64,000 nt of DNA, taken from Chloroflexota bacterium (lineage in GTDB: Bacteria; Chloroflexota; Anaerolineae; Anaerolineales; Anaerolineaceae). Location: positions 2,108,001 to 2,172,000 of the forward strand of contig CP069394.1 of assembly GCA_016887485.1 (NCBI GenBank), read 5' to 3'. The notes beneath the pieces were generated by a model. That model had not been told where the DNA came from and searched no databases. It worked only from the letters and a program-made list of their open reading frames with translations. Both the position numbers and the translations under genes were made by a program. This document shows, piece after piece, positions 26,372 through 35,552 of this stretch. Numbering within the stretch: the first letter of the stretch is position 1; each line of letters begins with the position of its first letter.

Positions 26372-26400
26372 TTGCCCTCCACCTCATTTCGTGATATAAA
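26372..26400 (+). promoter_or_regulatory. Promoter of the methyltransferase gene, probably leaderless
   Basis: TTGCCC (26372-26377) and TATAAA (26395-26400) are separated by 17 bp. The ATG follows only seven bases after the -10 box and has no Shine-Dalgarno, so transcription probably starts at or beside it. Confidence 0.6.
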
Positions 26401-26407
26401 CCAGACC

Positions 26408-27301
26408 ATGAACGAAAATACACCTCCCGTATGCAGTTATGAAGGTTCCGATTACCAGCAGAGTTTTTGGGACGAAGGCGGCCGCGCCTATGAGGACGCA
26501 GCCGAGGCCATTGCACTTAAAAAGATGCTGCCGGCTTCAGGCCGGTTGATGTTGGAGCTGGGCGCAGGTGCTGGGCGCAACACCCCTCGCTATCGGAACT
26601 ATGATCGGGTGGTACTGCTGGATTATTCCCGCACCCAAATGGAGCAAGCCAGGGATCGATTGGGTTATACCGATCGGTATATTTATATTGCCGCTGATGT
26701 TTACCGTCTGCCCTTTATTGAAAATGTCTTTGATGGAGCCACAATGATCCGGACGCTGCATCACATGGCTGAACCGGAACAAGCGCTGGCCCAGGTGCAC
26801 AAGGTGATGGCGCCTGAGGGTGTTTTCATCCTCGAATTTGCCAATAAACGGAACCTCAAGTCCATGCTGCGTTACCTTTTAGGCAAGCAGAGCTGGAGTC
26901 CCTATACTCTTGACCCGGTGGAATTTGCCGAATTGAATTTTGACTTTCACCCCAAAGCTGTTCGGGGCTATCTGGCGGAGGTCGGCTTTGAGATTCAGAA
27001 GCAATTGACCGTGTCGCATTTCCGGATGGGTGCACTTAAACGAAACGTTCCGACCAAGTTGCTCGCTGGTTTGGATTCGCTGCTCCAGTGGACCGGGTCC
27101 TTTATCCAGGTGAGTCCCAGTGTGTTCACCCGTAACCGGACCCTCAAGTCCGGTGAGGCCAATACCGGCGACGGTTTGTTCGCCTGCCCGGCCTGCGGGG
27201 CCCCTTTGCCCTCGTTGGGAGCTGATTTGACTTGTGAACAATGCGGTCGCACCTGGCCTTTCAAGGATGGGATCTACGATTTCCGAATCCAGGATAAATA
27301 A
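26408..27301 (+). CDS. SAM-dependent methyltransferase with C-terminal zinc ribbon
   Basis: This 297-residue protein has a class I methyltransferase fold: LMLELGAGAGRNTPRY (motif I), VVLLDYSRTQMEQARDRL (motif II) and GATMIRTLHHMAEPEQAL (motif IV region). The last 45 residues form a Trm112-like ribbon (CPAC and CEQC) with GIYDF at the end, so the activator-like domain is fused to the enzyme. The substrate is unknown. The start at 26408 is chosen by the promoter position. An exact copy of the TetR palindrome lies inside the gene at 26666-26681. Confidence 0.85.
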   Translation: MNENTPPVCSYEGSDYQQSFWDEGGRAYEDAAEAIALKKMLPASGRLMLELGAGAGRNTPRYRNYDRVVLLDYSRTQMEQARDRLGYTDRYIYIAADVYRLPFIENVFDGATMIRTLHHMAEPEQALAQVHKVMAPEGVFILEFANKRNLKSMLRYLLGKQSWSPYTLDPVEFAELNFDFHPKAVRGYLAEVGFEIQKQLTVSHFRMGALKRNVPTKLLAGLDSLLQWTGSFIQVSPSVFTRNRTLKSGEANTGDGLFACPACGAPLPSLGADLTCEQCGRTWPFKDGIYDFRIQDK

Positions 27302-27331
27302 TCAGGGCACTAAACCGATCTAATAATAAAT

Positions 27332-27366
27332 AAAACCACCCTCGCCTTAAAACGAGGGTGGTTTTT
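27332..27366. terminator. Bidirectional terminator
   Basis: AAAACCACCCTCG (27332-27344) pairs with CGAGGGTGGTTTT (27353-27365). T-runs lie on both sides in the appropriate strand, serving the methyltransferase and the converging lytic transglycosylase. Confidence 0.88.
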
Positions 27367-27387
27367 ATCTAGGGGCGGAGAAATCGA

Positions 27388-27975
27388 TCAATAGGTACCC
27401 CAAATATCGAGTACCAGATCCGCATAGTAATAGCCGATGTCCATTGGTCCATATTTATAGAGCGCTTCCCGGTAGGAGCCATATTTTTCAACCAGGCTGG
27501 CTAAGTATTGACTGCCGAATTGGATGTTATAGGCGGGGTCTTTCAACTCTGTAGTGGTGGGACGGTAGGCAAAGCAGGGGCCATTCACACACATGAACTC
27601 CGCTGCCAGGCCATCCCGGGGCATCACCTGCATCAAGCCAACTGCACCGCTGCTGGAATAGGCCGCGGGGTCGCCGCCACTCTCCTGCACGATCACGGAC
27701 GCGATCAGGGCGGCTGGCAGACCGACTTCCTGGGCTGCCGCTTCGATCTGCGGACACCATTGGCGGACATCTGCCGGGAAACCGGAGGATAGGGTGCATC
27801 CAGTCTGCTCTTCTGCTGCCTTTTGGATGCTTTGTTGGGAAGAGGCTTCTGCCAGGGCTGTCTGGGTGGGGGCCAGCAGCACCTCCGATGGCATTCGAGA
27901 TGCCGCTACCGTGCCAAGCCAAATGACGATCATGCAACCTATGAATACTGCCGGGATCACAATAATGCGTTTCAT
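27388..27975 (-). CDS. Lytic transglycosylase (SLT domain)
   Basis: This 195-residue protein starts MKRIIVIPAVFIGCMIVIW (signal anchor) and carries an SLT goose-lysozyme-like domain with the catalytic Glu in VIVQESGGDP and the AVGLMQVMP motif, followed by NIQFGSQYLASLVEKYGSYREAL. It would cleave peptidoglycan outside the membrane with formation of anhydro-muramyl ends. The ATG at 27975 has AGGTGG six bases upstream, better than an upstream in-frame start at 27993. Confidence 0.88.
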   Translation of the reverse strand: MKRIIVIPAVFIGCMIVIWLGTVAASRMPSEVLLAPTQTALAEASSQQSIQKAAEEQTGCTLSSGFPADVRQWCPQIEAAAQEVGLPAALIASVIVQESGGDPAAYSSSGAVGLMQVMPRDGLAAEFMCVNGPCFAYRPTTTELKDPAYNIQFGSQYLASLVEKYGSYREALYKYGPMDIGYYYADLVLDIWGTY

Positions 27976-28131
27976 CAACCACCTGCCTGCCAAATTAGAA
28001 AATATGTTCTATACCGTAAGGTTAGTATAGCACAATCGTTCTAAAATACAAGTGATTCCGCTGCCCAGATTCAACGATTTAATGAAATGAAATTGAATTC
28101 AATGCATCTTTTCGGTTAAGATAGAAATCAA

Positions 28132-28926
28132 ATGAGCACAAAATTATTCTGCGATCACTCTCCCGGCCTGGTGCACCTTTTTGGGACTCAGCAGGTTTCT
28201 CTGGACGGTGTGGAATTCAACCCTTTCACCTCGCCGGTGAAAATTGAGGCGCTTAGGACAGCTTACCCGTGTCTTCCTTTCGTTTTTCACGCCAGCAATG
28301 TCGGACGGGTGCCGTTTTCCCTTATGAAATTGGAGCGTTATAACCGTGCTTGCCGGGAATCGGCCTGGATATCCATTCATCTCTCGCTGATACCCTCCCT
28401 GGTGCTCTTCGCTGCCTTTCGGCTGGGCATCAAGCTGCCGCTGGCAGCTCCTGATCGCTTGGAGAGCCGTTTCATCCAGCAGGTCAGGCGGTTGGAGGGT
28501 AAAGTTGATCTGCCACTGATCCTTGAAAACATGCCCGCCACGGCCCTACTCAATAACAGTTTTGAATCGGCCCCAACCGCGATCCGACGCATTATCTCCG
28601 CCTTGGATACAGGGATGCTTCTGGATCTGGCGCATGCCCGCGTGGCTGCTGAATTTCAGGGGGTGCCCATTGAGGCCTATTTGCTGGAATTGCCCCTGGA
28701 GCGGGTTCGGGAAATCCATATCTCGGGCGTTAGGGAAGTGGGTGGCATCCTGCGGGATGCCCACGAGCCCCTGCAGGCGGCAGATTATGAGATTTTGGAA
28801 TGGGTCCTGCGGCGCACCAAACCGGAGATTGTGACATTGGAATATTTTCGGGAGGATCAGGCAGCCTTAAAGGAAATGCTGATCCGTCTGCGGCAGTCTC
28901 TTGATGTTTGTTCCCCCACTGAATAA
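28132..28926 (+). CDS. DUF692-like TIM-barrel protein (MbnB/TglH superfamily)
   Basis: This 264-residue protein shows the spacing of metal-ligand motifs of the DUF692 family: SIHLSL, LILENMP, LLDLAHARV, EIHISGV, DAHEPL and VTLEYF, each at the end of a predicted beta strand. Known members are multinuclear iron enzymes that modify cysteines of peptide precursors with a partner protein. Neither a precursor peptide nor a partner is visible here, so the role may differ. It is followed after nine bases by an ICMT-like membrane gene in the same direction. Confidence 0.65.
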   Translation: MSTKLFCDHSPGLVHLFGTQQVSLDGVEFNPFTSPVKIEALRTAYPCLPFVFHASNVGRVPFSLMKLERYNRACRESAWISIHLSLIPSLVLFAAFRLGIKLPLAAPDRLESRFIQQVRRLEGKVDLPLILENMPATALLNNSFESAPTAIRRIISALDTGMLLDLAHARVAAEFQGVPIEAYLLELPLERVREIHISGVREVGGILRDAHEPLQAADYEILEWVLRRTKPEIVTLEYFREDQAALKEMLIRLRQSLDVCSPTE

Positions 28927-28935
28927 AATAAAGCA

Positions 28936-29547
28936 ATGGATTCTTTGATCTATCCCATTCTGGTCTTCCTCGCCACGGCAGCCTGGGGTGCGCTCCATTC
29001 CTGGCTGGCCTCTTTCGAGGTCAAAAACCTTGCACGAGAGAAATTTGGTCCAAAAGCGGACCGCTATTACCGGCTGTTCTTTGTGCTGGCCGCGGGCCTA
29101 ACTTTAGCGCCGATCTTTGCATTAGTGGTCTTTCTGCCTTCCAAAGTGCTTTGGGTGATCCCCACGCCCTGGCTATTCCTGACACTGATTGCTCAATTTC
29201 TGGCAATTGTCCTTCTGGTGGCAACGGCCCTGGAAACGGATGTGATGGTTTTCGCTGGGATCAGGCAGGTGCTGCATCCGGAACAGACCTATGAGGACAC
29301 ATTGGTAGTCAAGGGATTCTATCGCTATGTGCGGCATCCCCTTTATTTCTTCAGCATCATCATCTTCTGGCTATTCCCCTATATGTCCGATCTGACATTG
29401 GCGTTTTTTCTGGCTGGGACGCTCTATTTCCTTATCGGTACGATTCCCGAAGAGCGCAAACTATTGGAGACTTTCGGTGAGGCTTATCGCCAATATCGTC
29501 AGGACGTCCCCTGGATGATCCCCCGCTTTAAGAAAAATAAGAAATAA
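28936..29547 (+). CDS. ICMT/NnrU-like membrane methyltransferase
   Basis: This 203-residue polytopic protein has about five membrane helices and the C-terminal signature of isoprenylcysteine carboxyl methyltransferase-like proteins: GFYRYVRHPLYFFSIIIFW and PEERKLLETFGEAYRQYRQDVPW. These are SAM-dependent membrane methyltransferases. It begins ten bases after the DUF692-like gene, so they probably form a two-gene operon, but a functional link is not established. Confidence 0.8.
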   Translation: MDSLIYPILVFLATAAWGALHSWLASFEVKNLAREKFGPKADRYYRLFFVLAAGLTLAPIFALVVFLPSKVLWVIPTPWLFLTLIAQFLAIVLLVATALETDVMVFAGIRQVLHPEQTYEDTLVVKGFYRYVRHPLYFFSIIIFWLFPYMSDLTLAFFLAGTLYFLIGTIPEERKLLETFGEAYRQYRQDVPWMIPRFKKNKK

Positions 29548-29550
29548 AGG

Positions 29551-30633
29551 CTAGCTGACGGGTGTCAGATCAAAAGGCACCCCGGCGGATTTGCCTGCTT
29601 GGCGGAGGGATTCGACTACCTCAACCATCAGGGGGACGCCTTCCCGTTGATATTTTTCAACCAGCTCAAATTCCTTTTCCCCGTGAATGAATATCCGATC
29701 CTGTCCGGCCATCTTGGGTGTGGCTTTGAGCGCCTGGATATAGTCATCCATATCCTGTTTGAATTCGTCCACCGAACGGAAATTGTCAATCTTGATCGCT
29801 GCGAAGAAATGGCCCACATCGGCATGCCGTTCATTGGAGGGGCGGCCCACGCCACGCCCATAGGCTGCGCCAGAGAGCACTCCCGATAGCAAATCCACCA
29901 GCAGAGAAAGACCATACCCCTTATAGCCGCGCAGTTCGGCTGGCCCACCTAATGGCAGAAGGGAACCGCCGTGGGTCACAGCAGCGGGATCTTTTGTTAG
30001 CTCGCCATCGGCATTGATTCCCCAACCTAGCGGGATGGATTCCCCGGCTTTCTCATAAACGCTGACCCTGCCCAGGGGTACGATGCTGGTTGCCATATCC
30101 AGAACATAGGGGCGTTCCTTGCCGGCAGGTACCGCCACCGCGATTGGGTTGGTGCCTAAAGCGGATTGGACCCCGTAGGTCGGGGCGACCAGGGGCTGGC
30201 TGTTGGTCAGGCTGATGCCGATCATATCCTCCGGTAGCGCCATCATGGCGAAATAACCCGCAATGCCGAAGTGGTTGCTGTTGCGAACGGTGGTGATTGC
30301 CAGGCCGGCCTCATCAGCTTTCTCAATACAGCGGGACATCGCCCGATAGGCTACCACCTGGCCCAGCCCGTTGGCGCCATCCAGTGCGAGGGTGGCGGGG
30401 GCTTCCTTGATAACTTTGATCGGGGAGAGCGGGTCGATTTGTTTTTGCATCAGCCGATCACCGTAATAGGAATGCAGCCGGATCACGCCGTGTGAATTGA
30501 CCCCCCGCAGATCCGCCGAGACCAGAACATCCGCCGCAATCCTGGCATCAATCTCAGGGACGTCCATCGCCCTGAAAAACCGGATGACATAATCTTTTAG
30601 CGCTTCAACAGGATAGGAAAGGGTAGTAAACAT
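29551..30633 (-). CDS. Ldh family (malate/L-lactate type) NAD(P) oxidoreductase
   Basis: This 360-residue protein belongs to the type-2 malate/lactate dehydrogenase family, with ADLRGVNSHGVIRLHSYY, TVRNSNHFGIAGYFAMMAL, GTNPIAVAVPAGKERPYVLDMATS and PLGGPAELRGYKGYGL. It oxidises a 2-hydroxy acid with NAD(P); the exact acid is not predictable. The start is an ATG with GAGGAG four bases upstream. It converges with the ICMT-like gene, three bases apart. Confidence 0.88.
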   Translation of the reverse strand: MFTTLSYPVEALKDYVIRFFRAMDVPEIDARIAADVLVSADLRGVNSHGVIRLHSYYGDRLMQKQIDPLSPIKVIKEAPATLALDGANGLGQVVAYRAMSRCIEKADEAGLAITTVRNSNHFGIAGYFAMMALPEDMIGISLTNSQPLVAPTYGVQSALGTNPIAVAVPAGKERPYVLDMATSIVPLGRVSVYEKAGESIPLGWGINADGELTKDPAAVTHGGSLLPLGGPAELRGYKGYGLSLLVDLLSGVLSGAAYGRGVGRPSNERHADVGHFFAAIKIDNFRSVDEFKQDMDDYIQALKATPKMAGQDRIFIHGEKEFELVEKYQREGVPLMVEVVESLRQAGKSAGVPFDLTPVS

Positions 30634-30985
30634 AGGGCTCCTCGGCGGCTTGGGTAGGTTGGTGATAATTATAGTCCAGCAAAAGGCAATAGAGGGATTG
30701 CAAGATCTCAAAGGGTGAACGAGAACCCCTTCCTGCCTGCTTCACTCCGTTTGCAGGCTTCCTTCCCCTGGAGCGAAGCGGAACCCCCGCAGCGTAGAGA
30801 AGAGGGGTGAGGGAAGGAATGAGGATAGGGTCATAAGAATAGAAGGAGAAGGATATTACAGCAGAATTTTTTAGTTCCTTCTCTGATTTATATATTTATC
30901 TTAGGTGTATTGGCATTTGGAGAGGGGGGTGCCGCGCTTAACCTCTGCGTGCTATAATTACATCAATAATTAGAGAAGAAGAGTT
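30634..30985. repeat. Intergenic region with purine/pyrimidine-rich palindromic repeat
   Basis: Between 30720 and 30820 lies a mosaic of short inverted units (CTTCCTGCCTGCTTCACTCC, TTGCAGGCTTCC, GAGCGAAGCGGAAC, GAGGGAAGG) of a type that recurs at about 45388-45450 and 58540-58620. I see no coding sequence. Confidence 0.5.
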
Positions 30986-31690
30986 ATGATACCGAAAATT
31001 TTTGCCCACCGCGGCGCAAATGCCGATGCGCCTGAAAATACGATGGCTGCCTTCCAACTCGCCCTGGAACAAGGGGCAGATGGCATAGAGTTGGATGTAA
31101 TGCTGTCCAAAGATCATGAGATTGTCGTGATTCACGATGATACCGTTGACCGCACCACAAACGGGACCGGCCAGGTACAGGACCTCACCCTGGCTGAGCT
31201 GAAAACCCTGGATGCCGGCGATGGTGAACAGGTCCCGACCCTGGATGAAGTCCTTACCCAATTTGGGGGTAAATTTCAGATCAATATTGAACTGAAAAAC
31301 TACAGCACCATATTTGATTCGCTCCCTGTTAATGTCGCCAATCTGGTCATCAAGCACCAGGTGGCGGACTCGATATTGATTTCATCCTTTAATCCATTTA
31401 ACTTCTCCCGGTTCCGCCGGCTGCTGCCGAATATACCGTTCGGTATGCTGACCTTCCCTGGCAAGGCGCGGTTCTTTGCCTATCGCTTCTTCCGCTACGA
31501 TGCTCTTCATCCGTATTTTCAGGATGTGGACGAGTCTTTGATTAAGAGCTATCACGCCAAGGGGAAACAGGTCAATGTCTGGACGGTGGATGAAGCCGCA
31601 GATATCCGGCACATGACCAAGCTGGGCGTTGATTCAATTATCACCAATAACCCCAAACGAGCGATCACCGTCCTGGAGTCGTTGATGTGA
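30986..31690 (+). CDS. Glycerophosphodiester phosphodiesterase
   Basis: This 234-residue protein matches GDPD enzymes: AHRGANADAPENTMAAF (catalytic His), GADGIELDVMLSKDHEIVVIHDDTVDRTTNG (metal ligands and second His) and a C-terminal VNVWTVDEAADIRHM. It hydrolyses glycerophosphodiesters to glycerol-3-phosphate and the alcohol. The next gene overlaps its stop codon by four bases (ATGTGA), so the two are translationally coupled. Confidence 0.92.
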   Translation: MIPKIFAHRGANADAPENTMAAFQLALEQGADGIELDVMLSKDHEIVVIHDDTVDRTTNGTGQVQDLTLAELKTLDAGDGEQVPTLDEVLTQFGGKFQINIELKNYSTIFDSLPVNVANLVIKHQVADSILISSFNPFNFSRFRRLLPNIPFGMLTFPGKARFFAYRFFRYDALHPYFQDVDESLIKSYHAKGKQVNVWTVDEAADIRHMTKLGVDSIITNNPKRAITVLESLM

Positions 31691-34509
31691 AGATCCGAAA
31701 GTCGATCTGGCGCATTTTCTTCTTGCTGGCGTTCTTACTTGCCAGCTTGGGTAGCGCGCCAGTTCGAGCCAACACAGCCAATACGCCCGAATCGATCCTG
31801 GGGGAAATGACCCCAGAGGAAAAAGTTGGTCAGTTAATGTTGGTTGGGTTTGAAGGCGCTACGCTGGAGGCCGATTCACCAATCTATGATTTGATTGCCA
31901 ACTATCATATCGGTGGGGTCGTCCTTTTGGCCGAGAACAACAACTTCACCTCTGAGGACACCCTGGTTCAGGCAGAGGCACTGATCAATGATCTGCAGGC
32001 CCTTGAATGGGCCGGCGCTAACCCTGAAACGGAACCTGAAATCCCAGCGGATGATACAAGTGCGGCTTATGTCCCTTTACTGGTCGGCATTGCCCAATCC
32101 GGGAATGGCGCTCCGGACGATCAGCTTTTGAATCAATTGGTCTATTCTCCCTCCCAGATGGCGATTGGCGCGACCTGGAATGTGGATTTGGCGACTGAGG
32201 TTGGTGAAAATCTAGGGAGTGAGTTGAGCGCCCTGGGGTTCAACCTTTTCATCGGCCCGAGTCTGGATGTGCTCGAGACGACCAGCGGTGAGGCTGCCGG
32301 CTATATCGGCGTCAACACCTTTGGCGGCGATCCCTATTGGGTTGGTGAATTGGGACAGGCCTATATCAGTGGATTGCACACCGGCAGTGATGGACGTTTG
32401 CTGGTTATCGCGCAGAACTTCCCCGGCACCGGTAATTCAGACCGATCGCCGGAAGATGAAGTGGCAACGGTGCGCAAGTCATTGGAACAACTGACGCAGA
32501 TTGAACTGGCGCCTTTCTTTTCAGTGACCAGTCTCGCTGCGGGTGATCCCGGGCGGATTGATGGTGTGATGGTTTCTCATATCCGTTACCAGGGTTTCCA
32601 GGGGAATATCCGGGCAACCACTAAGCCAATCAGTTTTGACTCAAATGCCTTGCAGGCGATCATGGCCCAACCGGCGCTTGAGAACTGGCGCTCGGAAGGT
32701 GGGGTGATCATCAGTGATAACCTCGGCAGTGGTGCGGTCCGGCGGTTTTATGACCCCACCGGCGAGAGTTTTGATGCCGTTCAGGTTGCTCGCAACGCTT
32801 TCCTGGCCGGCAATGACATGCTCTATATCAATGACCTGGTGGGCTCCGGTGAACTGGATGCTTATACCACCTTGGTTTCCATTTTGGACTCATTTACCAC
32901 GAAATATCAGGAAGATTCAGCCTTTGCCCAGCGGGTGGACGCCTCTGTCTTGCGGATCCTTGAAATGAAGCTGGGACTTTATGGTCAGTTTACGCAGGAT
33001 AATGTCTTCCAGGCTTTAGATGGCCCTGAGCTGGCAGATATTCAGAGCGTAAATTTTGACGTGGCGCAGGAAGCGGTGACCCTGATCAGCCCCAACCTTT
33101 CTGAGATGGATGCTGTGCTGCCCTCACCGCCTTCACGTTATGAGGACATTGTCATCTTCACCGATGTGCGCACGGATTATCAATGTGATGGTTGTGCGCC
33201 TGTGAACTTGTTGGATACCGGCTCGCTGGCCAATTCACTGGTGAGCTTATATGGGTCTCAGGCTGGTGGACAGCTGCTACAAAATAACATAACCTCTTAC
33301 ACGTTTTCGCAGCTGAACGATATGATCGAAAACGTGGATTCAAGCGTCAATCAGTATGTCTTGTCCGCAATCAGGAATGCGGAATGGGTGGTCTTCAATG
33401 TCCTGGATAATAATGAGGACTATCCCGCATCCGGCGTGTTGCTGCAAATATTAGAAAACAGGCCTGACCTGCTTAGTAATAAGAAAGTCATCGTCTTTGC
33501 CCTGGATTCGCCAATCTATCTGGATGCGACCAATATTTCCAAAGTGACCGCCTATTATGCGCTCTATAGCAAACTGCCTTCCTTTGTGGATGTGGCAGCC
33601 CGGGTATTGATGCAGGAGATCACCCCTCAGGGCGCTTTACCGATCTCCTTGAACGCCGTTGGCTATGATTTGATCTCCATGACCGCACCGGACCCAGATC
33701 AACTCATCCGGCTGACCCTGGTGACCCCGGAAGGGCCCCCCATGGCGGCAACCCCCGAAGCAGCCCCCGCCCCGGAAATTACAGTGGAGCAGACCCCTAC
33801 GCCGAATTTCACGGTTGGGGACACGATCACCATTCAGACAAGTGTAATTCGGGATCATAACGGGCATACCGTTCCGGACGGGACGGTGGTGCGCTTTAAC
33901 TTCATCATCTCCAATGAGTCGGAGATCACTCAGCAATATGAGACAACGACCATTAACGGTATTGGATATTTCACTTACCGAATTGAGGCGGCTGGCAGTT
34001 TGCAGGTCAGCGCCACTAGTGAGCCCGCCACCCAATCCGATACCCTGACGATCAATATTGCCTCGGATGGCAGCTCGTCCGTTTTTTCAATTTCTCCCAC
34101 CCCGCAGAGCACACCTACATCAACTGAAGCCCCTCTTGCCACCCCAACCGAGACTGCCGCCGAGGAATCTGCCGAAAATATCCGTTATTCCGGCTACCCG
34201 ACGCTGGGTGAATGGGCTTTGGGCATCATCGTGATCGGTTTGGGCAGCGCTTTGGCCTTCTTTGGGGGAAGGGTTTGGTGGAAAACGCCGCGCTGGGCAC
34301 TGCGGTCCATGTTGGCGACCTTGATCGGCGGTTTATTATCTTACTCCTATCTAAACCTGGGGGTTACCGGCACGCAGCATTGGATCCTGCACTCCGGGAC
34401 GGCTTTTGTGGTGGAAGTGGTGGTTGTTGGGATGATGCTGGGCTGGATTGGCGCATTGATCTGGTGGATGCGGACGGATGGACGCTATCCCGGCCGGTAC
34501 CAAAAATAA
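31687..34509 (+). CDS. Glycoside hydrolase family 3-like membrane protein
   Basis: This 940-residue protein has a signal peptide (1-28) and a GH3 N-terminal domain (about 30-400) with MTPEEKVGQLMLVGFEG and IGGVVLLAEN. A divergent GH3 C-terminal region and an Ig-like module (about 695-790) follow, then a Pro/Thr linker and three or four membrane helices near the C-terminus. The putative nucleophile Asp is kept (GVIISDNLGSGAV), but KHFPGHG is replaced by AQNFPGTGN and no DSH loop follows, so the classical acid/base is missing. The start is GTG, overlapping the GDPD stop. Confidence 0.75.
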   Translation: MKIRKSIWRIFFLLAFLLASLGSAPVRANTANTPESILGEMTPEEKVGQLMLVGFEGATLEADSPIYDLIANYHIGGVVLLAENNNFTSEDTLVQAEALINDLQALEWAGANPETEPEIPADDTSAAYVPLLVGIAQSGNGAPDDQLLNQLVYSPSQMAIGATWNVDLATEVGENLGSELSALGFNLFIGPSLDVLETTSGEAAGYIGVNTFGGDPYWVGELGQAYISGLHTGSDGRLLVIAQNFPGTGNSDRSPEDEVATVRKSLEQLTQIELAPFFSVTSLAAGDPGRIDGVMVSHIRYQGFQGNIRATTKPISFDSNALQAIMAQPALENWRSEGGVIISDNLGSGAVRRFYDPTGESFDAVQVARNAFLAGNDMLYINDLVGSGELDAYTTLVSILDSFTTKYQEDSAFAQRVDASVLRILEMKLGLYGQFTQDNVFQALDGPELADIQSVNFDVAQEAVTLISPNLSEMDAVLPSPPSRYEDIVIFTDVRTDYQCDGCAPVNLLDTGSLANSLVSLYGSQAGGQLLQNNITSYTFSQLNDMIENVDSSVNQYVLSAIRNAEWVVFNVLDNNEDYPASGVLLQILENRPDLLSNKKVIVFALDSPIYLDATNISKVTAYYALYSKLPSFVDVAARVLMQEITPQGALPISLNAVGYDLISMTAPDPDQLIRLTLVTPEGPPMAATPEAAPAPEITVEQTPTPNFTVGDTITIQTSVIRDHNGHTVPDGTVVRFNFIISNESEITQQYETTTINGIGYFTYRIEAAGSLQVSATSEPATQSDTLTINIASDGSSSVFSISPTPQSTPTSTEAPLATPTETAAEESAENIRYSGYPTLGEWALGIIVIGLGSALAFFGGRVWWKTPRWALRSMLATLIGGLLSYSYLNLGVTGTQHWILHSGTAFVVEVVVVGMMLGWIGALIWWMRTDGRYPGRYQK

Positions 34510-34562
34510 CACCGTTTCGCGGTGTGGCGATATTCCCTTAGAAAAATAAAATTGAGTTGGGG

Positions 34563-35552
34563 TTAGAAATTGCGCAGGATGGTCAGCAGCAAGCTGACAA
34601 CCATTAATCCGCTGGCAATGTAGATCAGGGCCCGTTCAGGTGACTGGATCAGGCGGGGCGGGAAGCGCATACTGTTGCGGAAGGGCTGTGTGATGGGGGC
34701 GTCTTCGATGAAAAGAGCTTTTAGGAAAGTGTCAATATCTTCGGGCCGATCTTCAGGATGTAGCTGCATCGCCCAATGGACGGCGCGCTCAGTTCGCACG
34801 CTCACGTCCGGGTTGATCTGCCGGATGGGGGTCAACGTGCCGGGTGTGAGGAAGCGGTCCCGGACATTGACCGGCGCTTCGTTGGTCAGCAGATGATAGA
34901 GTGTTCCGCCAAAAGCATAGATATCGCTGCGGGCATCCGTGTGACCGGAGTCGCCGCCGTATTGTTCGAGGGGTGTGTAGAGCGCCGTGCCCTGTCCCTG
35001 CAGGATGGTGATCGTCACTTCGCCGGGGGCGAGTGTTTTGACCAGGCCAAAATCCACCAGCTTTACCAAGCCGGTAGGTGTTACTTTGAGGTTGCTGGGT
35101 TTGATGTCCCGATGGACAATGGGGGGATCTTGCGTGTGGAGATATTTCAGGGCATCTGCCAGCTGGCTGGCCCAATCGAGGACCTCCTCTTCCGGCAGGA
35201 AGGTGTCATTTTGACGGGCCTCCATCATCATTTGACGCAGGTCCTTGCCGGGGACGTAATCCATCACCAGGTAGTCATGATCGCCAATGGAGAAGAAATC
35301 TGAAACTTTGGGGAGATTGGGGTGATCCAGCCGGGCCAGAACGGTTGCTTCACGTTGGAACTGGTTACGGGCTTCCTGCAGCATTTCTTCGGGGAGGGCG
35401 CGGTCATATTCCACCTCTTTAATGGCACAGAGGCGGCCTTCCAGGCGCATGTCTTCCGCAAGGTAGATACAGCCCATTCCACCCTGACCAATGCTCTTTT
35501 TTACCTGGTACCGTTCATGAAGTAGCGTACCAGCCTTCATCGGGACTGGCAT
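34563..35552 (-). CDS. Serine/threonine protein kinase, membrane-anchored
   Basis: This 329-residue protein has a Hanks-type kinase domain: glycine loop GQGGMGCIY, CAIKEVEYD (Lys of VAIK), VHRDIKPSNLK (catalytic loop) and VDFGLVK (DFG). A single membrane helix closes the C-terminus (ALIYIASGLMVVSLLLTIL) and no PASTA or other sensor domain follows. It is probably a cytoplasmic kinase tethered by its tail. The ATG at 35552 is preferred; a TTG 15 bases upstream is the alternative. Confidence 0.93.
   Translation of the reverse strand: MPVPMKAGTLLHERYQVKKSIGQGGMGCIYLAEDMRLEGRLCAIKEVEYDRALPEEMLQEARNQFQREATVLARLDHPNLPKVSDFFSIGDHDYLVMDYVPGKDLRQMMMEARQNDTFLPEEEVLDWASQLADALKYLHTQDPPIVHRDIKPSNLKVTPTGLVKLVDFGLVKTLAPGEVTITILQGQGTALYTPLEQYGGDSGHTDARSDIYAFGGTLYHLLTNEAPVNVRDRFLTPGTLTPIRQINPDVSVRTERAVHWAMQLHPEDRPEDIDTFLKALFIEDAPITQPFRNSMRFPPRLIQSPERALIYIASGLMVVSLLLTILRNF

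Noticed and set aside
26185-26409. Minus-strand ORF covering the SRP RNA
   Set aside because: It is antisense to a conserved structural RNA and has no motif.
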